From the NCBI GenBank assembly GCA_934662525.1, contig CAKUKJ010000050.1:1-10454 (forward strand): DNA of 10,454 bases, written 5' to 3'. The notes under the pieces are model-generated. The model was not told the DNA's origin and made no database searches. It worked only from the letters and a program-made list of their open reading frames with translations. The stretch is from an uncultured Coriobacteriales bacterium. GTDB lineage: Bacteria > Actinomycetota > Coriobacteriia > Coriobacteriales > UMGS124. Below are positions 7,151 to 10,454 of this stretch, piece after piece (within the stretch, counting starts at the first letter, position 1; every line of letters begins with the position of its first letter). Both the position numbers and the translations under genes were made by a program.

Positions 7151-7711
7151 ATGGAAGACGCCGAGATAGTCGAGCTGTATTGGAGGCGTTCCGAGCGCGC
7201 GCTCAGCGAGACCAAGACGAAATACGGGTCGTTCTGCCGGGGCATCGCGTTTCGCATCCTGCGCAGCACCGAGGACGCCCAGGAGTGCGAGCAAGACACC
7301 TACCTGCGCGCCTGGAACACCATGCCGCCGCAGCGCCCCAGCGTTCTGCAGGCGTTTCTCGGCAAGATTGCCCGTAACGCGGCGCTCGACCGTTGGCGGG
7401 CCGCAACGGCCGACAAGCGAGGTGAAGGCCAGGTACCCCAGCTTATCGACGAGCTGTCCGACTGTCTGCCCGACGCCAGCGGCGTCTTTGCCGGCACCTC
7501 CGAGGTCGAGCTCGTAGAGCTGCTCAATGGCTTCCTTGCCCAGGCCTCGCGTGAGGCGCGTCACTTTTTCGTGCGGCGCTATTGGTACGGCGACACGGTG
7601 GCGGAGATTGCGCAGGCCTATGCCGTTACCGAGAGCAAGGTGAAGATGACGCTGTCGCGTATGAGAGGCGAGCTCAAGCGCGTCCTTTCCCGAGAGGGGG
7701 TTGCACTGTGA
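7151..7711 (+). CDS. ECF-type RNA polymerase sigma factor (sigma-70 family)
   Basis: This 186-residue protein has the two-domain build of an ECF sigma factor, which directs RNA polymerase to a small set of promoters. The ATG at 7151 has AAGGGAGG (7138-7145) 5 bases upstream. Region 2 spans about 22-85, with the usual DAQECEQDTYLRAWN helix and LGKIARNAALDRWR near its end, which recognises and melts the -10. Region 4 spans about 120-180, with a helix-turn-helix (VAEIAQAYAVTESKVKMTLS) that reads the -35. There is no extra C-terminal domain. The stop overlaps the start of the next gene by one base (TGATG), the usual layout for a sigma factor and its anti-sigma factor. No clear promoter is seen in the 122 bases between the upstream terminator and this gene; autoregulation is common in the family but not shown here. 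The ECF subgroup and regulon are unknown. Confidence 0.92.
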   Translation: MEDAEIVELYWRRSERALSETKTKYGSFCRGIAFRILRSTEDAQECEQDTYLRAWNTMPPQRPSVLQAFLGKIARNAALDRWRAATADKRGEGQVPQLIDELSDCLPDASGVFAGTSEVELVELLNGFLAQASREARHFFVRRYWYGDTVAEIAQAYAVTESKVKMTLSRMRGELKRVLSREGVAL

Positions 7712-8586
7712 TGGGAGATACGAAGCCTGCCGCAAGCGGGCTGCATGGGGGCCGAGATGCTGATGCGATGCGCCTGCTTTCCGCCATAGGAGAGGTTGAC
7801 GGTCGGTTTGTGCTGGAAGCGGCTGAAACCGGCGCGGCGGGGGACGGTGGCACCGCCAAGAAAGGCGTCCTGCATTTCACGCCGGCCCGTGGGCGCACTC
7901 TGGCCGGTATCGGCATCGCGGCATGCCTGCTTGTTGCCGGCACGATCGTTTTCACTCAGCCCGGCCTGCTCAATCCCGGCAATCCTGCCCAGGTCGATGT
8001 CGTGGAGCAGCAGGGCCGGGATGTAGCCGAAAGCGCAGGGGAGCTGGCCGTACTGAGCGCGTCACCCGACGAGGGAGCGCCTGTGGCAGGTGGCACGTCG
8101 GGCGGCGCGGCGTCGTGGCAGGCAAAGGCAGCCGCCGATGCGAGTTCGCGTGCAACATCATCCAGCGCGGCTGCTGAGTCCCTCGCCAACCCATGGCAGG
8201 ACTGCGACGCCCTCAGCGACGCCCAAGCGGTCGGCGGTTTTTCGTTCGATATCGATGCCGCCGCACTTCCCAGCGAAGCTTCATCTGCCCAAGTGTCCTA
8301 CCGAGTGGTTGCAGGCGAGCTCATCGAGGCCGACTATCGCGATGTGAACGGCAACTCGCTCCTCTGCCTGCGCAAAGGCATAGGGAGCGACGATGTCAGC
8401 GGAGACTACAACACCTACGACCTCACGCAGGTCATGCGCCTTGCCGACAACGATGTTACCCTGCGAGGCTCCGATGATGCCTGGCAGGTGGCAACGTGGA
8501 CTGCCAACGGGTATGCATATGCCATTGGGATGAGCTCGCCGCTGACAACTGCGGAGATGGAGGCGCTTGTGGAGGGGATGGAGTAG
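7711..8586 (+). CDS. Single-pass membrane protein, probable anti-sigma factor (DUF4367-like C-terminus)
   Basis: This 291-residue protein is probably the membrane regulator of the ECF sigma factor it overlaps. The ATG at 7711 shares a base with the sigma stop; a GTG at 7708 is an alternative, and a purine-rich SD-like run lies at 7692-7700. The N-terminal cytoplasmic part (1-62) contains MRLLSAIGEVDGRF (20-33), resembling the short N-terminal helix of clostridial ECF partner proteins. There is no zinc-type His-x3-Cys-x2-Cys anti-sigma motif. One membrane helix lies at about 64-83. A low-complexity Ala/Ser/Gly linker (about 100-158) leads to an extracytoplasmic domain (about 160-290) with LCLRKGIGSDDVSGDYNTY and VATWTANGYAYAIGM, which resembles DUF4367-type sensor domains from memory of such sequences. 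The anti-sigma role is inferred from gene order and topology. The signal is unknown. Confidence 0.75.
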   Translation: MGDTKPAASGLHGGRDADAMRLLSAIGEVDGRFVLEAAETGAAGDGGTAKKGVLHFTPARGRTLAGIGIAACLLVAGTIVFTQPGLLNPGNPAQVDVVEQQGRDVAESAGELAVLSASPDEGAPVAGGTSGGAASWQAKAAADASSRATSSSAAAESLANPWQDCDALSDAQAVGGFSFDIDAAALPSEASSAQVSYRVVAGELIEADYRDVNGNSLLCLRKGIGSDDVSGDYNTYDLTQVMRLADNDVTLRGSDDAWQVATWTANGYAYAIGMSSPLTTAEMEALVEGME

Positions 8587-8626
8587 ACAACGGCACGCTC
8601 CCTCGCTGCCGCCAAAGCCGGCCGCT

Positions 8627-8671
8627 AAAAAGCCCCGCCCGCCCCGTTGCGTATGGGACGAGCGGGGCTTT
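8627..8671 (-). terminator. Hairpin terminator between convergent genes, best on the minus strand
   Basis: AAAGCCCCGC (8629-8638) pairs perfectly with GCGGGGCTTT (8662-8671) around a 23-base loop. Read on the minus strand, the stem runs into five T (8631-8627), fitting termination of the uracil permease gene. Read on the plus strand there are only three T, so it may also stop the sigma/anti-sigma transcript, less strongly. Confidence 0.75.
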
Positions 8672-8718
8672 GGGGATTGCGCGCGGGCGGCAAGCCTGTT
8701 TGCGGGTCGTACCTGCTC

Positions 8719-10101
8719 TTACTTCCCGGGATGTTCGGGGGGCAGCTCGCCCTCGGGCCAGTCGAGCGGCAGGCACTCCTTGGGGTCGTCTTCGCCCTTG
8801 GGGAGCACGGCGTTGAGGATGATGCCCACAAGCGAGCCCACTGCCAGGCCGGACAGCGAGATGGTGATGCCCGCGACGTCGAAGGAGATGGCGCCGGCGG
8901 TGCTCGTGGCGATGCCCAGGCTCAGCACGAGGATGAGCGCGGCGATGAGCACGTTGCGGGTTTTGGAGAAGTCGACCTGGCTCTCTACGAGGTTGCGCAC
9001 GCCCACGGCCGAGATCATGCCGTACAGCACGAGGCTCACGCCGCCCACGACGGCGGAGGGCATGGCGCCGATGAGCGCCGAGAACTTGGGGCAGAAGCTG
9101 AACAGGATGGCGAAGCAGGCCGCCAGGCGCACGACGCGGGGGTCGTAGACCTTGGTGAGTGCCAGCACGCCGGTGTTCTCGCCGTAGGTGGTGTTGGCGG
9201 GCGCGCCGAACAACGAGGCCAGGATGGTAGCCAGACCGTCGCCCAGAAGCGTGCGGTGCAGGCCGGGGTTGGCGATGTAGTTGCGGTTGCAGGTGGAGCT
9301 GATGGCCGAGATGTCGCCGATGTGCTCGATCATCGTGGCGAAGGCCAGCGGCATGATCGTGATGATGGCGGTGATGGCAAGGCCGGAGTCAAACCCCTCG
9401 CCGAAGATGGAGAACACCGTGTTGTCCCAGGCCACGGGCAGGCCGATCCAAGCGGCCTCCTGCACGCTCGTGAAGTCGCATGCGCCGATGAGCGCGGCGA
9501 ACACATAGCTCACGATGACGCCCAGAAGGATGGGGATGATCTTGACCATGCCCTTGCCCCAGATGTTGGCGATGAAGATAACCGCCACGGCCACGATGGC
9601 GACGAGCCAGTTGGTGGAGGCGTTGTTGATGGCCGAGGAGGACAACGTCAGGCCGATGGCGATGACGATGGGGCCCGTGACCAGGGGCGGGAAAAACCTC
9701 ATGACGCGCTCGGAGCCGAACACCTTGAAGAGCGCCGCCAGGATGGGGTAGAGCAGGCCCGCGCACGCTACGCCCAGGCAGGCATAGGGCAGAAGCTCGG
9801 CCTCGCCGTTGGGCGCGATGGCCGCATAGCCTGCGATGAAGGCAAACGACGAGCCCAGGAACGCCGGCACCTTGCCCTGCGACAGGAAGTGGAACAGCAG
9901 CGTGCCCAGGCCAGCGAACAGAAGCGTCGCGCTGACCGACAGACCGGTCAAGATCGGCACGAGAATCGTCGCGCCGAACATCGCGAACATGTGCTGGAAG
10001 CCGAACACGAGCATCTTGGGCGTGCCAAGCTTGCGCGCGTCGTAGACAGCGTCGGGGCTGTCCTTGCCGCCCATGGTGGGTACGGCGTCGTCCTTTGCCA
10101 T
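8719..10101 (-). CDS. uraA: Uracil permease, NCS2 (nucleobase:cation symporter-2) family
   Basis: This 460-residue inner membrane protein is a UraA-type uracil:proton symporter, of normal length for the family. The ATG at 10101 (minus strand) has AAAGGA at 10114-10109, 7 bases away. About 14 hydrophobic segments can be picked out between residues 28 and 432, in the arrangement of UraA. Family markers are present: QHMFAMFGATILVPILTGL near residues 36-54, Glu259-His260 in the MIEHIGDIS segment, and Glu308 in TTYGENTGVLA. These Glu residues match the substrate- and proton-coupling positions of E. coli UraA. The C-terminal tail (about 436-460) is hydrophilic and rich in Pro/Glu/Asp. It is divergent from upp, with which it forms a salvage pair: uptake, then conversion to UMP. 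Specificity for uracil rather than xanthine is supported by the closer UraA-like motifs and by the neighbour. Confidence 0.93.
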   Translation of the reverse strand: MAKDDAVPTMGGKDSPDAVYDARKLGTPKMLVFGFQHMFAMFGATILVPILTGLSVSATLLFAGLGTLLFHFLSQGKVPAFLGSSFAFIAGYAAIAPNGEAELLPYACLGVACAGLLYPILAALFKVFGSERVMRFFPPLVTGPIVIAIGLTLSSSAINNASTNWLVAIVAVAVIFIANIWGKGMVKIIPILLGVIVSYVFAALIGACDFTSVQEAAWIGLPVAWDNTVFSIFGEGFDSGLAITAIITIMPLAFATMIEHIGDISAISSTCNRNYIANPGLHRTLLGDGLATILASLFGAPANTTYGENTGVLALTKVYDPRVVRLAACFAILFSFCPKFSALIGAMPSAVVGGVSLVLYGMISAVGVRNLVESQVDFSKTRNVLIAALILVLSLGIATSTAGAISFDVAGITISLSGLAVGSLVGIILNAVLPKGEDDPKECLPLDWPEGELPPEHPGK

Positions 10102-10128
10102 AAAAGGGTCCTTTCCCTGAGGGTGAAG

Positions 10129-10168
10129 TGCAAACTCGTCAAGTATAATGGCAAGTTGGCAGTTTGCA
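10129..10168. promoter_or_regulatory. Perfect inverted repeat TGCAAACT-N24-AGTTTGCA in the uraA-upp divergent spacer
   Basis: The arms at 10129-10136 and 10161-10168 are perfect reverse complements. Equivalent points of the two arms lie 32 bases apart, close to three turns of DNA. The symmetry axis (10148-10149) falls in the -10 box of upp. Neither predicted transcript carries both arms, so this looks like a DNA operator for a dimeric or tetrameric regulator rather than an RNA hairpin. The regulator is not identified. Confidence 0.5.
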
Positions 10169-10169
10169 G
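10142..10169 (-). promoter_or_regulatory. uraA: Overlapping candidate promoter of uraA
   Basis: On the minus strand TATACT (10147-10142) is preceded by CTGCAA (10169-10164) with a 16-base spacer. The -10 box shares four bases with the TATAAT of upp on the other strand, so polymerase could not occupy both promoters at once. The -35 is only moderate. Confidence 0.4.
10144..10149 (+). promoter_or_regulatory. Consensus -10 box (TATAAT) of upp
   Basis: A perfect TATAAT lies 55 bases upstream of the upp ATG and predicts a start near 10156. The -35 region 17 bases upstream (10121-10126, GGGTGA) is poor, so an activator may be needed or the promoter may be weak. Confidence 0.6.
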
Positions 10170-10171
10170 CC

Positions 10172-10188
10172 CAGGCTTTGCAGGCTTT
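10172..10188 (+). repeat. Tandem 9-base repeat in the upp leader
   Basis: CAGGCTTT occurs at 10172-10179 and again at 10181-10188 with a 9-base period, ending directly before the upp SD (GAAAGGA, 10191-10197). It may be a leader element or simply a small duplication; no function is evident. Confidence 0.35.
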
Positions 10189-10204
10189 TGGAAAGGATGA
10201 ACCG

Positions 10205-10454
10205 ATGAGCGAAGTTCACGTGCTCGACCACCCGCTGATTCAAAACAAGTTGACAAGGATGCGCCGTCGCGACACCACGTCGCGCGACTTCCGCGCCCTT
10301 CTCAAGGAGATCTCGATGCTCATGGCCCACGAGGTCACGCGCAACTTCGAGACCAAGCTCGTCGAGGTCGAGACGCCCATCTGCAAGGGCGAGTTCCCCG
10401 TGCTCAAGGATGAGTTCATCACAATCGTCCCCATCATCCGCGCCGGCATCGGCC
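10205..10454 (+). CDS. upp: Uracil phosphoribosyltransferase, 5' part (runs off the right edge)
   Basis: The first 83 codons of a cytoplasmic enzyme that makes UMP from uracil and PRPP in pyrimidine salvage. The ATG at 10205 has GAAAGGA (10191-10197) 7 bases upstream. The visible N-terminus is highly characteristic of Upp: HPLIQNKLTRMRRRDTTSRD, then FRALLKEISMLMAHEVTR, VEVETPI, and VPIIRAGIG at the edge. The PRPP-binding loop and uracil-binding C-terminus lie outside the window. The usual full length is about 210 residues, so roughly 125 are missing. Its divergence from uraA links uptake and salvage of uracil. Regulation may pass through the inverted repeat at 10129-10168. Identification is firm despite truncation. 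Confidence 0.93.
   Translation, partial: MSEVHVLDHPLIQNKLTRMRRRDTTSRDFRALLKEISMLMAHEVTRNFETKLVEVETPICKGEFPVLKDEFITIVPIIRAGIG

Noticed and set aside
8647..10200. Long open frame of about 517 codons on the plus strand opposite uraA
   Set aside because: The translation is Gly/Asp/His/Arg/Gln-rich without recognisable motifs and spans the terminator and the divergent promoter region; it mirrors the permease codons.
10197..10208. Three-codon leader peptide (ATG AAC CGA TGA) overlapping the upp start
   Set aside because: Its ATG touches the SD GAAAGGA with no spacer, so ribosomes should use the ATG at 10205 instead.

Overview
The window looks like chromosomal DNA of a high-GC Gram-positive anaerobe, most likely a coriobacterium (class Coriobacteriia, Collinsella/Olsenella-like). 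This rests on strongly GC-biased third codon positions, Shine-Dalgarno-led ATG/GTG starts, a MurE ligase with Lys-type rather than DAP-type motifs, and a clostridia-style membrane anti-sigma candidate. The genus is inference from these traits, not from any database comparison.

Layout. (1) 97-4133: two overlapping genes encode the halves of a heterodimeric type IV ABC exporter; the first has a degenerate ATPase site and the second the consensus one. (2) 4134-4339: an intergenic region with an inverted repeat, a possible -10 box and a strong hairpin terminator just upstream of the next gene. (3) 4340-6305: a MurE-type peptidoglycan ligase overlapping a small protein with two molybdate-binding (Mop/TOBE) domains. 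(4) 6306-6943: a promoter candidate overlapped by two interleaved dyads, then a single universal stress protein gene closed by a clear terminator (6995-7028). (5) 7151-8586: an ECF sigma factor overlapping by one base a single-pass membrane protein that is probably its anti-sigma factor or sensor. (6) 8627-8671: a hairpin terminator shared by convergent genes. (7) 8719-10101, minus strand: a UraA-type uracil permease. (8) 10205 to the right edge: the start of upp, uracil phosphoribosyltransferase, divergent from the permease.

How the genes work together. The last two form a uracil-salvage pair: UraA imports uracil and Upp converts it to UMP with PRPP. Their 103-base divergent spacer holds the best regulatory signal of the window: a perfect 8-bp inverted repeat whose arms lie about three helical turns apart and are centred on a -10 box readable on both strands. 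The sigma/anti-sigma pair is a self-contained signalling module with unknown stimulus. The ABC pair is probably an exporter of unknown substrate. The murE-mop coupling has no obvious functional logic.

I found no CRISPR array, insertion sequence, tRNA or rRNA, and no clearly novel multi-gene system. The window is mostly core or housekeeping DNA, with a few regulatory structures and one poorly characterised signalling pair worth following up. No gene-free stretch exceeds 300 bases.
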